Assembly: GCA_950022295.1 (NCBI GenBank)
Contig: OX465597.1
Span: 59,941,016-60,005,015 of the forward strand
Length of the DNA stretch: 64,000 nucleotides
Source of the DNA: Bromus sterilis
Taxonomy: Eukaryota; Streptophyta; Magnoliopsida; Poales; Poaceae
Direction: 5' to 3'
Part shown: positions 34,573-45,868 of the stretch, in pieces
Layout of the letters: each line of letters begins with the position of its first letter
Position numbering within the stretch: position 1 is the stretch's first letter
The notes under the pieces: model-generated
Databases searched by the model: none
What the model was told of the DNA's origin: nothing
The model's input: the letters and a program-made list of their open reading frames with translations, nothing else
Position numbers and translations under genes: made by a program

Positions 34573-35725
34573 CTAATGAATCATCCAAGCACAAATTGAA
34601 CATGTAAATCCGAAAACATCATGAGAAAAATCAGTTCCAGTGTCAGGCATGTGTGGAGCCAAGATCTGCAATACCTCATCTGCCAAACTAACTTGACGGC
34701 TGCTACTGTCAGCTGTGTTCAAGCTATTTATCTTATCACTTACGCCTATCCAGCTCATTACAGATTCCTTCCTGCTCCCTATGCTTCTCAATAGCCTCCC
34801 CGTGACACCATACTTACCCATTTGCTACCTGCAGCATATCAAATAGGATGTAATTCTTTGCTCCATCAGGATTGACCTCGATGATCTTCCTTGCAACCAA
34901 TCTTCGCAGCTCCACATCCTTGTGCATCTTGTGGGCACCAACTAATGCTACCTAAATAGATTCATCAGGAGCAAATGGCGTTCTGTCAATAAGGTCAAAT
35001 GCTTCTTTCAGCCACACTGCACGAGCAAGGAGATCGATGACACCCCCGTAAACCTCTTTCTTAGGCTGCAAATTATACTCAGATGTCATTGATCTGAAGA
35101 AGTTCCATACTTTATCTACTAAACCAGCATGGTTGCTAGCACTTATCAGGACCAAGAAAATAATACAGTCAAGATGCACCCAGCACGGATCATGGAACTG
35201 AAAAGCTGGATGGTCTCATTGCCGTACCCATTCATCCCTACCCAGCAATCATTGATGTCCATGACAATTTGTCTTTCAAACCCATCCTGTCAAACATCTT
35301 CTTCGCATCTGCTATGCTCCCAGAATTGGAGTACATATCCACAAGGGCATTGCTAATTTGTAGATCCCTGCCATAGCTTCTCCGAAAGAATTCCCCATGG
35401 ACCTGCTTCCCAAGTCTCAGAGCTGCAATACCAGCACAGGCCGATGTAATGCTAGTCAGGGTGAAGCAATTTGGTTGAAGATTCATGTCAGGAAGAAGCT
35501 GCAAGACCATTAGGGGAGTGCATTGGTTATACCCATCAATTATGGTATCCCAGGTGACCAAATTCTTCTCAGGAATTTCATCAAAAAGCCTATGACTAGC
35601 TGATTGGGAGGTACAAGGGTCAGGGTCAGACGAAGCAGCTGTCTGATATATAAGTTGGCTATAGAAGCACATGCATGCACTGCAAGAGAGCATGTAAATG
35701 GGCTCAGCTCATCGCCAACCTGCAC
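34573..35725 (-). pseudogene. Pentatricopeptide repeat (PPR, PLS-E type) pseudogene
   Basis: Minus-strand fragments line up in the order of a plant PLS-class PPR protein. PPR repeats are in 35693-35238 (FDEIPEKNLVTWDTIIDGYN, then GKQVHGEFFRRSYGRDLQIS, NALVDMYSNSGSIADAKKMF and KLSWTSMIAG). More repeats are in 35179-34952 (SASNHAGLVDKVWNFFRSM). The E motif follows in 34950-34830 (KMHKDVELRRLVARKIIEVN) and the E+ start in 34821-34573 (MSWIGVSDKINSLNTADSSS). The pieces are in different frames with stops, for example at about 34953 and 34829. Intact homologues act in organelle RNA processing. A possible N-terminal scrap (VEDVRVLFDELGRGC) lies near 36530-36580, beyond a MITE. Confidence 0.8.
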
Positions 35726-35961
35726 TATAGAAATAGCAGATGATGGGCCAGCAAAACAAATGTGTGCTGGGCAGGAAATCCATCATGTGACTATATCAAG
35801 AATACCGGAAAATTGACAAACATAGCATATGGTGTTTCTTGTAACATCATGATAGGGCATACTAACAGGAAAAATGGTACAATAACATGTTTGCTACTTC
35901 TACAGCCACCTGTTAATTTGTTGCCGTTGTAAAATAAATCAGCTAATACTGAATTCCAAAC

Positions 35962-36104
35962 TACACCCTCCATTCACTATTATAAGATGTTTTGGATATT
36001 CAATATGGACTACATACGGACTGAAATTCACACTAAAACGTGTCTGTATACATCAGATTGAGAAAAAAAGCTAGAACATCTTATATTAGTGAACGGAGGG
36101 AGTA
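35962..36104. mobile_element. Stowaway MITE (about 140 bp)
   Basis: ACCCTCCATTCACTATTATA at the left and TTATATTAGTGAACGGAGGG at the right form a terminal inverted repeat bounded by TA on both sides. It lies just upstream of the PPR remnant, possibly within the former gene. Confidence 0.85.
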
Positions 36105-37148
36105 GCCAGCAACTCGAAGAGTGCCAAATAAAATGAACACCAAAGTGATCCAAATCTTAGACTTTAGAAAGCTGTGGAGTAGTCTGAGGCATTCACACAG
36201 TTCTAAAGGTAACATATGGCACTATTTGAGTTAGAAGTTAACAAGTGTTACAAAAGCATACTTCATAATGAATCAAGAAATATCAAGATAGAAGTATATA
36301 TGTGATTTTATCACATTATACTATACCCATAGAGCGTCCACATCAAAGATATTATACGTCCAGATTACTCAAATGCTGATAACTGTTACAAAATGGTTCA
36401 GAGTATAGCAGTAAAGATAATAGAGGACACTGTAAAAGCCATTTATTTAGTCAGGGATATCTCAACCTGAATCATTGTTTGAAACAACCTGCCCCCAACA
36501 AAGCATACCTCCCAACGGCGCAGCTTTGCATCCTCTCCCCAACTCATCAAACAGCACCCTCACGTCCTCCACACCACTCCACGTGACGAGTAGGAATCAA
36601 TGAGCGAATGATTTCAGCCGTCGATACTTTCAAGACATCTTCAAAGGCCAGTTGCGAGCGTGCAGCAGTAAAAGTACATCTAAGCCCCTAACAGGGTTTT
36701 GGCGCTGATAACAGGTGATTAGAGAGACTAATGGTTTAACAAGTGTTCAACAAGTAATTAGCCCCAAAGTGTTGGAAGGACTTAGGGTTGGAGACCCTCC
36801 CAGGAAAAAAGAGAAAAGAAAAGAAGACGATGCATTTTAGTTTCCCATTATTTCTCATTTATTTCAGTTGTAGGAGAAGATGCAATATTAAGAGGTGAGA
36901 TTTCCTATTATGCTATGATACACACAAAACCTTGACAGTTTTCACCGAGAAAAGTTAATATCAATGTCGATACACGAATTCTCATACAACAGATACAAGA
37001 GTATATATAGTGGAAATCATAGATTAAGGGGTGACACAATGATCTCACCAACAAAGCCCTCAAACAACGAAGGAAACATGCACGGCAAATTTACCCTGAT
37101 TCAGACCGCCGAGGTGGGTAACAGCCCTACTTCATGTCTTCGTTGATA
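36105..37148. other. Intergenic; possible PPR scrap near 36530
   Basis: No complete gene. A minus-strand stretch around 36600-36480 could encode a PPR-like VLFDELGRG segment. The rest is unassigned. Confidence 0.4.
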
Positions 37149-37389
37149 TACTCCCTCCGTTCCAAAATATAGTGCGTCCTCGGGTTTCGCGTTTCAACTT
37201 TGACCATAAATATAACCAACAAGACAGATTGCGGCGGGAGCAAAAATTATACCAATGAATTCGTATCCGAATGAAGTTTTCAAATATACAATTTTTGCTC
37301 CCACCGCAATTGGTCTCATTGGTTAAATTTACAGTCAAAGTTGAACCTTGGAAAGCACTGGCGCACTACATTTTGGAACGGATGGAGTA
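37149..37389. mobile_element. Stowaway MITE (about 237 bp)
   Basis: CTCCCTCCGTTCCAAAATAT at the left pairs with ACATTTTGGAACGGATGGAG at the right, flanked by TA. A second inner inverted repeat (GCGGCGGGAGCAAAAATTAT versus AATTTTTGCTCCCACCGC) makes the whole element a long hairpin. Confidence 0.9.
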
Positions 37390-38034
37390 TCTTATTATCG
37401 TGAATACAAATTACAAGAGTATATGGTGACTACAGAGCTAAACCATAAACAAAATAATTCCTGCATCGATCTAAGTTCTCCACATGATTGCCAAAGTAGA
37501 GTGCCTCGAACCGATCATCAAACTCTTGAGGCTTCAGGTGGTAAAAATTTCTGTGAAAAGAACTGCTGTGGAAGAGACATGAAGAATGTGGTCTGGAAAT
37601 TCAAAGTGTATATTGAAGCTGCACAATTTCCACTTTGTGCCAACTTTCCATTCGTTATTGAAGCACACAAGCAGGAGAAAACATGACATTCTGACTCCAT
37701 GAACAAAGCAATCGAACAATACAGAACAACAGCACCTTGGGTAAGATCTCAAGGATAGATGTACTATGCAGGGATATTACAGGGAACATGAACACTTCAG
37801 CTAGATAACATAGACCCTGTCAGACACGTGCTTTGCTTAACAGTGTGCATCCTAGTGATAAACATAGGATGGCTGCATTCTCCAAACTAACTTTAGCATG
37901 CCCTAACTATATAGACTACTTAAGAAGACACTAAACTAAACCCATATATACAAAAGGCACTGACTGACTGATTGGGGAGGTACAAGGGTCACAAAATGGT
38001 CAACATATGAAGGTAGTGATAACTAACACCATAA
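37390..38034. other. Between the MITE and the 3' end of the acidic-protein gene
   Basis: No convincing gene. Part of it should be the 3' untranslated region of the minus-strand gene that ends at 38035. Confidence 0.45.
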
Positions 38035-40146
38035 TCATGGAAAGTAGGGATCCTCCTTATTCTGATATATTGCAAACAACTGCTTCGAGTACCGTAAAGC
38101 CATCTTGTGACAGAACTCAAAAGCATACCGATCGTACTTTTCCAAGTCCTGTGCAGTCTTCTTAAGCGGCCCAGAAGCATCACCATCCAGAAGAAACTGT
38201 GCTATTTGAGAACCCCTAAACACAGAAAACAACTTGCAGGGTGAGACAAACAGAAACCCCAAATTCAATGCTAGTTCTTAATCTCTTCCTCAACAACTGA
38301 AGTAATATGCTGAAAAGTGGAAGCAAGAGAAAAATATCACCTATGCTTCATGCTTGTGGTGTGCATTACTTATTCATATGTGAATCAAAATTGTGTTGTG
38401 TGTTTATTATGTCATAACCAAATAGAACAAAAGCTAAACTTGAGCATCAGAATGAACAGTACCTAAAAACTGAGTTTGACATGTTGACAGTTCAGCCTAC
38501 ACCCATGTGACTAGATTCTACACAGGAAATGGAGGTATTTTGCAAAATAGAACTAAACTCATTGGTCTGAGAAGCCCTGCATTACACATGGAAAAGATAG
38601 GTACTTTACAAATAGAACTGAACATCAAGATCAGTATAACACATGGTCAAGTCAACAAAGTATCTGTCAACCCACTTATAGAAAATCCCTGCTTCCCTAA
38701 AGACCAAAGATTTTCAATACAAGAATGTCTAGATTAAAGTTCTTGTTGCGAACAAGGTCAATGTTATGCAGACAATGAGCAGTCCAAATGATGTCAGTTA
38801 AAAACTAAATAGAAAATGTAGTATGTAAATGGCGATATAACTGTGTGCAGGGCTGTTGATTAAAGTGTAAGTGGATAAAGAGGGTACTTGCACTGCATAT
38901 ACAAAATTAACTAATCTTAGTAGTAGGTATACCTTCGGGCATCTATCTGGTTAAATCCTTTTTTGTTGTGCATGATAGTGGCTTTGCAAGCCTGTTCGTC
39001 CTCTGTTTGCTTTCGATAAAGGGCACAAACAGCTTTCAGGCAAAGTTCAGGGTGTTCACCAAATGCTGATAGCATCTCTGGCTCAATCTTCCAATCCTTA
39101 TTCTTGGCATTCCTTTTACCGCGTATCCTATCAATAAGATCTTTATAACTTTCCACATTTTCAGACTCTTCTGGTTCAGCAGAGGATTCTTCGTCAGGGT
39201 CAGAAGAATTATCTGAACAATCTGAATCAACTATAAATTCATCCATACTGTCACCGTCTTCTGAACCATCCTCACTCTCTTCATGATCCTTGGGTTCAAT
39301 AAACTCGAGTTGCCGACGTGGAGGTCGCATTCTCTTTGATTGACTTTTAGCTGACTGAGTCGAGCGCCTTGTTGCAGGAGTGGAACACCCTTCCATCTCA
39401 TATAATTCATCATCGCCATCCTCACTCTCAATCCCTGTCGTAACTACGCGTGAAACAGGCTTTTGGCTAACCACACGAACACACTCACTGCCATCTTCAC
39501 TATCACTGTCACTGACTTCAAGCAATGCACGCTTTCTGCTGCTTCTAACACCCACCTCCCCTTTTCCGTGCCCTCCATCATTCTCATCCCCATCCTCACT
39601 CTCACTGTCACTGATCACCCGTGCCGCTGCACGCTTCTTACCTCGCGGCGTGGTCAAAACATCATCATCTTCCAGAATCACATTGCCATCACAGCAAACG
39701 CTCCCATGGTCTCCTTCACCACCTCCACCGGCGTCCTTAATCTCATCTTCAATCTCCCTCTTGCCGGTCACCATCCGCGCCGCACAGTTTCTAGGGGTCG
39801 GGACCGCAGGAACGCCCTCCTCCGCTCTCTCCCCGTAGCTGCAATCAACAGCCATCCCCTCTTCCTCGCCGTCGCTAATCTCTATGACGGCATTCATCAC
39901 ATGCCCACCGGCGATGTCGGCTGACTTTTGCTTGTTTCCGCCTAGACCCTCCTCCAATTGACTGAAGGTTGGACCCCTTTTGCCTCTACGGTCCAGAGCC
40001 ACTCCCTCAGGCATGGCCTTCCTTAATCGCGCGTTCTCGGCTTCGAGCAGCGAGACCCTAGCCTCCAGGACGGCGATGCGGGATGACTTGGCGGCGAGCT
40101 CGGCCTTGAGGGCGTCGACCTTCTTCGCAATCTCCGCGAATTCCAT
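38035..40146 (-). CDS. Uncharacterised acidic coiled-coil nuclear protein (464 aa, two exons)
   Basis: Exon 1 is 40146-38933 (donor GT at 38932). Exon 2 is 38215-38035 (acceptor TTTAG ending 38216), and the spliced frame stays open. Residues about 1-45 form a leucine-zipper-like coiled coil (LEARVSLLEAENARLRKAM). The middle (about 85-335) has repeated Ser-Asp-Glu clusters (SDSESEDGDE, SDSDSEDGSE, ESEDGDDE) separated by basic patches (GKKRAAAR, SSRKRALLE, KSQSKRMRPPRR) that could be nuclear localisation signals and CK2 sites. The C-terminal 110 residues (WKIEPEMLSAFGEHPELCLK ... QLFAIYQNKEDPYF) look like a folded, conserved plant domain that I cannot name. Exon 1 is GC-rich at its 5' end. It is divergent from the F-box gene. 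An additional small exon between the two cannot be excluded. Confidence 0.82.
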
Positions 40147-40536
40147 CTCCGGCGGCCGCGGGCCCGGCCACGCCGCCGATGTGTCCGTCGGCGGTGCTGC
40201 GTTTCTGTCGTCTGTGGGGTGTGAGAGGAGGAGAGGCTTTTCGCTTTCTGGGTAAAGGAAACGGGAAGTATAACGGCAGAACGAACCCTAGTCTAGAACG
40301 AATCAACTCCTTCTTGGCGGTTGCCTTTTGGCCTCTTGGTTCCCGTGCCAACAACAGTCCGATTTGTGTTGCACGCCATTGGAGTTGCCCAAACGCTAGA
40401 ACTAACACGTGTCTGACTCGGAAAAAGAAAAGAAAACTTACGTAGCATATATAGGCGTGACGACGAGGAATAGATTTCGCAGCCGTTGACGAGAAAGTCT
40501 ATAAACAGAGGCTGTAAAAATTGATTCTTTTTTATT
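40147..40536. promoter_or_regulatory. 390-bp divergent intergenic promoter
   Basis: It separates the start codons of the acidic-protein gene (minus) and the F-box gene (plus). On the plus side TATATA at 40448-40453 lies about 85 bp before ATG 40537, giving a leader of about 55-60 nt. The minus side is GC-rich (40147-40215) without a TATA box, so that gene probably has a TATA-less, dispersed start. Confidence 0.6.
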
Positions 40537-41739
40537 ATGTCAGATCATTGTGCTAATAGCAGCTGGTCGGATCTTCCCTGGGATCTTCTTGACCGCATCC
40601 TGCAACACCTTGAGCTCCCCGGAGCCCTTGCAGTTGCATCCGTCTGCATTTCATGGCGCTCTGCCGCGGTGTCTTTTGGCGTGCCTCGTTCTGGCACACC
40701 ATGGCTTGTGTGCCGCGATCACGAGCCTCTCACGAGAGCAGAAAGCAGTGAGTTCCGGAACGTCCTCGATCCCGACAAGATACACGTGGTCAGTCATCCA
40801 CCAGGGCGGCGTAACCTCTCCTGGTGTGGAGCCTCCCATGGCTGGCTCATTGCCTCAAACGAACTCTCTAACCTTTTGATCTGCAACCCCTTCAATTCGG
40901 TCGTGATCCCTCTCCCGCCTATTACTGATCTTGAATGTGAGGCAGTCTACGAAACCGATGGAAGCATTGTTGGCTATAATTATGGAATTTCTGGCGTGAC
41001 TCCTCCAGATTTCATTGGTCGTTGGTTCTACCAGAAGGTGGTGTTGTCATGTGATCCATCCCCATCTCATGGTGGTGCTGACTGCATTGCCATGGCCATC
41101 CATGGGAATAATAAAGTTTCTTTCGCGAGAGCAAGAGAGAAAAGTTGGCGACATGCTACGAATCTTGGTGAGATGGGCAAGGAGGAATTATATGCTGATT
41201 GTGTCTACCACAATGGCAGATTCTATGCGGTGACAATGCGTGGGGTGGTCGAGGCATGGGATCTTAATAAAGGGTCAACGCATCAACCAGACAAACAGGC
41301 AATCATTGCTGACGGTGATGGGAGATACAAGAAGATTCTAACCCGTTTCCTGGTGTCCACTCCCTGGGGTGGTCTCCTGCAGCTACGAACTCGACGGCGC
41401 ACTGATAATCGTATGAAGATCATGGTTGAGGTGTTTGAAGTAAATGTCGAGGAACGCAAGTTCGTGAGGCTGAGGGCTGCCACAGCCTTGCAGGAGCACA
41501 CATTGTTTGTTGGGTTGAATGAATCCTTATGTTTGAATGCCAAAGAGTATCCGGAGCTAAGACCCAACCATGTCTACTTTGCCACACCTTGGTTGAAAAA
41601 GGAAGAAAATTTTGGGCTCAAGGGCTGGAAAGGTGTGGTGATTTATGATTTGGAAAGCCAGACGTTCGAGGAAGTTCTTCCTGTAACTAATAATTCTGTA
41701 TTTGGTCCCCAACATGTTTGGTTCTTTCCAAACATTTGA
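40537..41739 (+). CDS. F-box protein with DUF295 domain (400 aa, single exon)
   Basis: Probable substrate receptor of an SCF (Skp1-cullin-F-box) ubiquitin ligase; the substrate is unknown. Residues about 9-48 are the F-box (SWSDLPWDLLDRILQHLELP ... SVCISWRSAA), which binds Skp1. The region around residues 300-385 is a DUF295 domain, with HTLFVGLNESLCLNAKEYPE, then NHVYFATPW and VVIYDLESQTFEEVLPV. This architecture forms a very large, fast-evolving family in grasses. The reading frame is complete, with no intron and a TATA box at a proper distance, so it looks functional. Start chosen at 40537 because the F-box follows at once and the leader is short. Confidence 0.92.
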   Translation: MSDHCANSSWSDLPWDLLDRILQHLELPGALAVASVCISWRSAAVSFGVPRSGTPWLVCRDHEPLTRAESSEFRNVLDPDKIHVVSHPPGRRNLSWCGASHGWLIASNELSNLLICNPFNSVVIPLPPITDLECEAVYETDGSIVGYNYGISGVTPPDFIGRWFYQKVVLSCDPSPSHGGADCIAMAIHGNNKVSFARAREKSWRHATNLGEMGKEELYADCVYHNGRFYAVTMRGVVEAWDLNKGSTHQPDKQAIIADGDGRYKKILTRFLVSTPWGGLLQLRTRRRTDNRMKIMVEVFEVNVEERKFVRLRAATALQEHTLFVGLNESLCLNAKEYPELRPNHVYFATPWLKKEENFGLKGWKGVVIYDLESQTFEEVLPVTNNSVFGPQHVWFFPNI

Positions 41740-42241
41740 AAGACGATACGTCTCATCAGGTTGTGCCTGTTCTGCTAAAACTATTAGTTATGTTTACTCA
41801 TTTTTATCTTAAATATTTCAATATTTGTCTCAGGAAACAATACAGTGTTGTTAGTGACAGTATTCAGTTCAATGTATTTTGCGGCCACCATTCTCTGAAC
41901 TATGGGAGTAGACCGAAAGACAAAAGGCACCATCTTGTCTGTTCTCTTCTCTTCTCATCTATCCTACTTAGAAAACCAGTAAAGGTTCCCATTTCGCTAC
42001 TTCTTTCGTCCCACCTCCTCTATCGTACCTCACCATCCCATCGTATCACCTTCCGATTTTTCTATCTCACGATTGATTTCTTCCGGGTGTGTTGTTCCCT
42101 TTTAGAACTCCTACAATCACCCCAGACACAGTGTCTTCTTTCTTCACGTTGATGCCCTACCTCCACGCCTACGGATGCCCACGTCCTACGTCTATAGCAA
42201 ATGCGACGCCCCAATTCCATCGGACGGCGTAGCGGCGACGC
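41740..42241. other. 3' flank of the F-box gene
   Basis: Pyrimidine-rich, with no gene recognised. It ends at the TAA target site of the Harbinger remnant. Confidence 0.5.
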
Positions 42242-43517
42242 TAAGAGCATCTCCAGTCGTTCGGTCCCCCCCAAGGTGTGTTTCGGCGCTATTTTATCGT
42301 CGCTTGGGGGGCCACCGGCGTTAAAATCGCCTTGGGGGTGATCTGCCACCCAGCCGCGGCCCAAGGGTCGCCCCACACAATACAATGATAAAACGCATAA
42401 ATTTGAAAACCTCTATTCTCGCTTTCAAAAAAATTGCAAGGTTCGGCGATCAACATGCCAGGGATCGGCGTTCAGCATGCCACAGGGCGGCAATCTACGT
42501 GCAAGGTTCGGCGATCATCATGCCACAGCTCGGCGAGCATATGCGGGGAACAAAAAAGGGCGGCGAACGGCCACACGCTCTCAAATTTCTTGGCCGGCGG
42601 CAGACGCCATGGTGTCGGCGATCATCGGATATTCCATTGTAGGCGTGGTCAGCGTGGTCGGCGTGCTCCGGGGCGTGGTCGCTGCGGTCGGCGTGTCCTC
42701 GGTCGGCGCTGTTGACGCGGAAGGCACGACGGTCGAGGATGGTGCTCTCTGCGTGTTCTCGGGCGCCGCCATTTCGGTCAAGATTTTATCATGCTCGGAC
42801 ATGAACCACGCCTTGACCTGCGTGTCCATCGCCGCCATGTCCATCGTCGCCATTTGGGTCAGGAACGCCAAGTCGGCGTTTCTCTTCTTTGCGGCGAAGT
42901 TCGTCCTGAGAAGGTCGAGCTTGACGTCTTGCTTCGTCAACAACTCCGACCACCTCGCCCCGGCCTTCTCCTCCTTGATGACGACGTGGTTTCTGGCGTT
43001 GGCCATGCACTTCTCGGTCGCCGACTGCAGCCGTTCGGCAGCGGGCGCCGCGTCCTTCGCCGCCTTGGCCTTCTTGTTTCCCTAGGCTAGGCACCCATCA
43101 AACGCCGCGGGAGCTGGCGCGTCTGGGTTGTAGATGTTGTCCTTGGCCTTGGCGAGCCCATGCCGACACTCTGTCCACTTCTCGTACACCTTGAGCCTGG
43201 TGAAGACGTGTAGAAACTTGAACTCGATGTTGTTGTTCTCATGGAGAAACTTTCTGAGCATGCGGACAAGCTGCACACGGCGAGGTCAACAAATTGGACG
43301 GAGTTCAGGCAGAGGACATACCTTTTGATCGGCGTTCACACCGCTCTCCGACTGAGCAAGCACCTCCTCTTGAATGTCGTGCCACTTGTTGCAGGCCGCC
43401 TAGATGGTCGTCCATTGGATGGACATGGCTTTCGCGCCGCGCTCCATGTAGATGTCGCTGAACGCCGGGTCGTCCAGATTGCGCTCATCGAACGCCGCCT
43501 TGATCATGGTGAAATCA
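42242..43517 (-). mobile_element. Truncated PIF/Harbinger element carrying an ORF1 pseudogene
   Basis: The left end reads TAA then GAGCATCTCCAGTCGTTC, a terminus very common among grass Harbinger and Tourist elements, with TAA as the target duplication. On the minus strand, pieces of the 'NAM-associated' ORF1 protein can be read: FTMIKAAFDERNLDDPAFSD, then ACNKWHDIQEEVLAQSESGV, FLHVFTRLKVYEKWTECRHG, and WSELLTKQDVKLDLLRTNFA. Frameshifts separate them (near 43400, 43270 and 43080), so it is dead. The other end is lost at about 43517, where a LINE begins. Positions 42245-42450 contain G/C-rich non-coding sequence with repeats of a TTCGGCGATCA-like motif. Confidence 0.75.
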
Positions 43518-44377
43518 GTATCCTTCTCAGTTCTTTTCAATGGCAAGAAGATAGAGAGTTTTAAACCATCGAGAGGTATTCGGCAGGGAGATCCCATCTC
43601 CCCCTATCTATTCTTGTTAGCAGCAGAGGGCCTTTCTGGCCTCCTAAAATCTTTTGATCAACCATCGCAAGTTGGAGGTATACAAGTGGCGCCTTCAGCG
43701 CCATCGGTAAATCATCTACTCTTCGCTGATGATAGCCTGCTGTTTTTCAAGGCTAGCACAGGGGTTGCGGCTGAGGTATCAAACCTACTGGATAGTTATT
43801 GCTAAGCTTCTGGTCAAAGGATAAAGAACAGCAAGTCTTCTATTTACTTTAGCAAGGGCTGTCCGGAATCCATAAGAAATGAGGTCATGGTCATTCTTCA
43901 TGTTCAAACGGAGACTCTGAACGAGAAATATTTGGGCATGCCTTCCGATGTTGGAGTGTCAAAATCGGAGGCCATTAAATATTTGAAAGAGAGGTTATGG
44001 AACAAGGTTAACGGGTGGATTGGTAGGATGGTTTCAGCAGTTGGGAAAGACATCCTCATCAAGTCAGTGGCGCAAGTAGTCCCGGTGTATTATATGTCAT
44101 GTTTCAAATTTCCAAGGGGTCTATGTGAGCAGCTGAACAAAATAATCAGACAATTCTACTGGGGCAGCAAGGAAGGAAAGAGAAAACCTCATTGGGTTTC
44201 CTGGCAAGCTATGACGCAGCCAAGGAGAGACGATGGGCTCGGGTTCCGTGATATGGAGATATTCAACATTGCTTTACTGGTTAGACAGGCATGGCGAATC
44301 CTCCAGCAACCGGAATCCCTATGCATCAGAATTCTCAAAGCATCTTATTTTCCATCTTCAGAATTTCAGGAGGCCGA
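43518..44377 (+). pseudogene. LINE reverse-transcriptase fragment
   Basis: The frame encodes the second half of a non-LTR reverse transcriptase. FNGKKIESFKPSRGIRQGDP and ISPYLFLLAAEGLS precede the catalytic NHLLFADDSLLFF. The conserved NEKYLGMPSDVG, VNGWIGRMVSAVGKDILIKS and GLGFRDMEIFNIALLVRQAW follow. One in-frame TAA at 43803-43805 (in SYC*ASGQ, where relatives have Gln) is the only lesion I see. It is 5'-truncated at about 43518 inside the Harbinger remnant, and its 3' part is cut off at 44377 by the C1 LTR. Confidence 0.88.
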
Positions 44378-45868
44378 TGATGACCCACAACCGTAAGGGA
44401 TCTATTGCAGCGTTTTTGATAAGTAAGAGTGTTGAACCCAATGAGGATCGAAAGGTATTGATAAGTGATTTTGGACAAGGAATAACTTCAAGCACTGAAA
44501 GATAACTTTTTAGGGGTTTTCGATATAAGCAACAATAAGATAAAGGCAAGTAAAGTAAATAGTGCTGAGGAGCATCAAGTGGCCCAATCCTTCTGAGCAA
44601 AGGATAAGCCTGGCAACTGAACTTATAAAGACTAAAGCGTTCTTGAGGACACATAGAGAGATAGTCACGTGCTTTCGCCATACTCCGAATTGATAACAAG
44701 TGTTGTGCTGATAAGTGTTGAGTGGGGGGATCTATGCTAGAACACCTTCTAGACTAAGATAAGTGCACTCTTATGATTAAACATCTTGCAAGCATCCGCA
44801 AATACAAGATAGAAATTAAGGCAAAGCCTAACCACAACAATAAGATCAAGGATCCATTATTCCCTTATGCAAAAGTGTGCAAACTGGGGTTCAAGTTTCT
44901 GTCACTCCGGCAACCCACCGTAAGCATTCTTTATACACAATGTATTCCCCTAGGTCCTTACTAACGCGAAGTGTTGAGTGTTAGACTCACACAACACCAC
45001 TAGGAAAATAACAACACAACTTAAATATCAAACAACACAAATTACTTCAACATCATATGACTACTAACAACTAGACTTCCCCCATGTCCTCAAGAACTAA
45101 AGTAACTACTAAAAAGACATAAAAGAGATCATGATCAGAGGTGATAAATAGATGGTAATCAATCTGTACATAATGATATTTCTCCAGCAAAACTCAATAG
45201 TATTCACCACAAAGTAGTAATCAACACCGGTAGAGTAGAGAGGATAGATAGTACGAGTTAGAACGCAAGTTGCAATTGTGAGATGAGATTGGATGAAGAT
45301 GGAGATGGTGCTGATGTTGGGGATGATGTTGATGATGATCTCGATGATGCCCGTGATGATGGTGATGACGATGGCGATGATCTCCCCTTTCGGGAGGTGA
45401 TCTCCTCGGCGGAATCTGCCCGCCGGAGAGCCCTTTTCTTCTCTGTAGGTTTTCCGCCACGGAGCGGCGGTGGAACTCCGTAAAAACTCTTCTTTTTAGG
45501 GTTTTCGGGTAACGAGGAGTATATAGGCTAGAGAGGGGAGCCGGGAGTGGCCCCAGGGCTGCAGGCGCCCTCCCGGTGCGGCCAGGGGTGGGGCCGCACC
45601 AGGTGGCCACCTGGGGCCCCTGTGGCCCCCCTTTTGTGAGTCCTCGTCAATCTTCTAAAAAATATCCCCCGTCGATTTTTGGGTAATTTGGAGGTGTTCT
45701 TCTTCAGCAACTCAGCGTCCAATTTACCGCTGAATCCTGCGTCTGCTGCTTCGGCACCGGAAAGTTGCAAACTGTGTAAGACAAGCCAAAACATCATTGT
45801 AATGTGAAATATATCAATGAATAAGGAGGAATTATGATACAAAATAGTGATGCATTTTGGACGTATCA
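44378..45868 (-). repeat. 3' LTR of C1 (1491 bp)
   Basis: On the minus strand it runs TGATACGTCCAAAATGCATC...GTGGGTCATCA, collinear with the C2 LTR 48981-50491 on the opposite strand. A TATA box (complement of 45519-45527, GTATATAGG on plus) has the GC-rich block 45535-45640 just upstream. A (GAT)n-rich stretch lies at 45290-45385 in the transcribed part. Confidence 0.9.

Noticed and set aside
36480..36600. Separate PPR gene start
   Set aside because: Only about 20 residues resemble a PPR repeat; too short to call as its own feature.
39380..39924. Plus-strand ORFs opposite the acidic protein gene
   Set aside because: They are antisense shadows of the Ser/Asp/Glu-rich coding sequence; the minus-strand gene has a proper start, intron and stop.
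42477..43085. 202-codon plus-strand ORF in the Harbinger remnant
   Set aside because: It is antisense to the recognisable NAM-associated ORF1 pieces.
45221..45610. His-rich ORF (129 codons) as a metal-binding protein
   Set aside because: The His run is the reading of a GAT/ATC microsatellite in the C LTR; the same appears in the other LTR copy.
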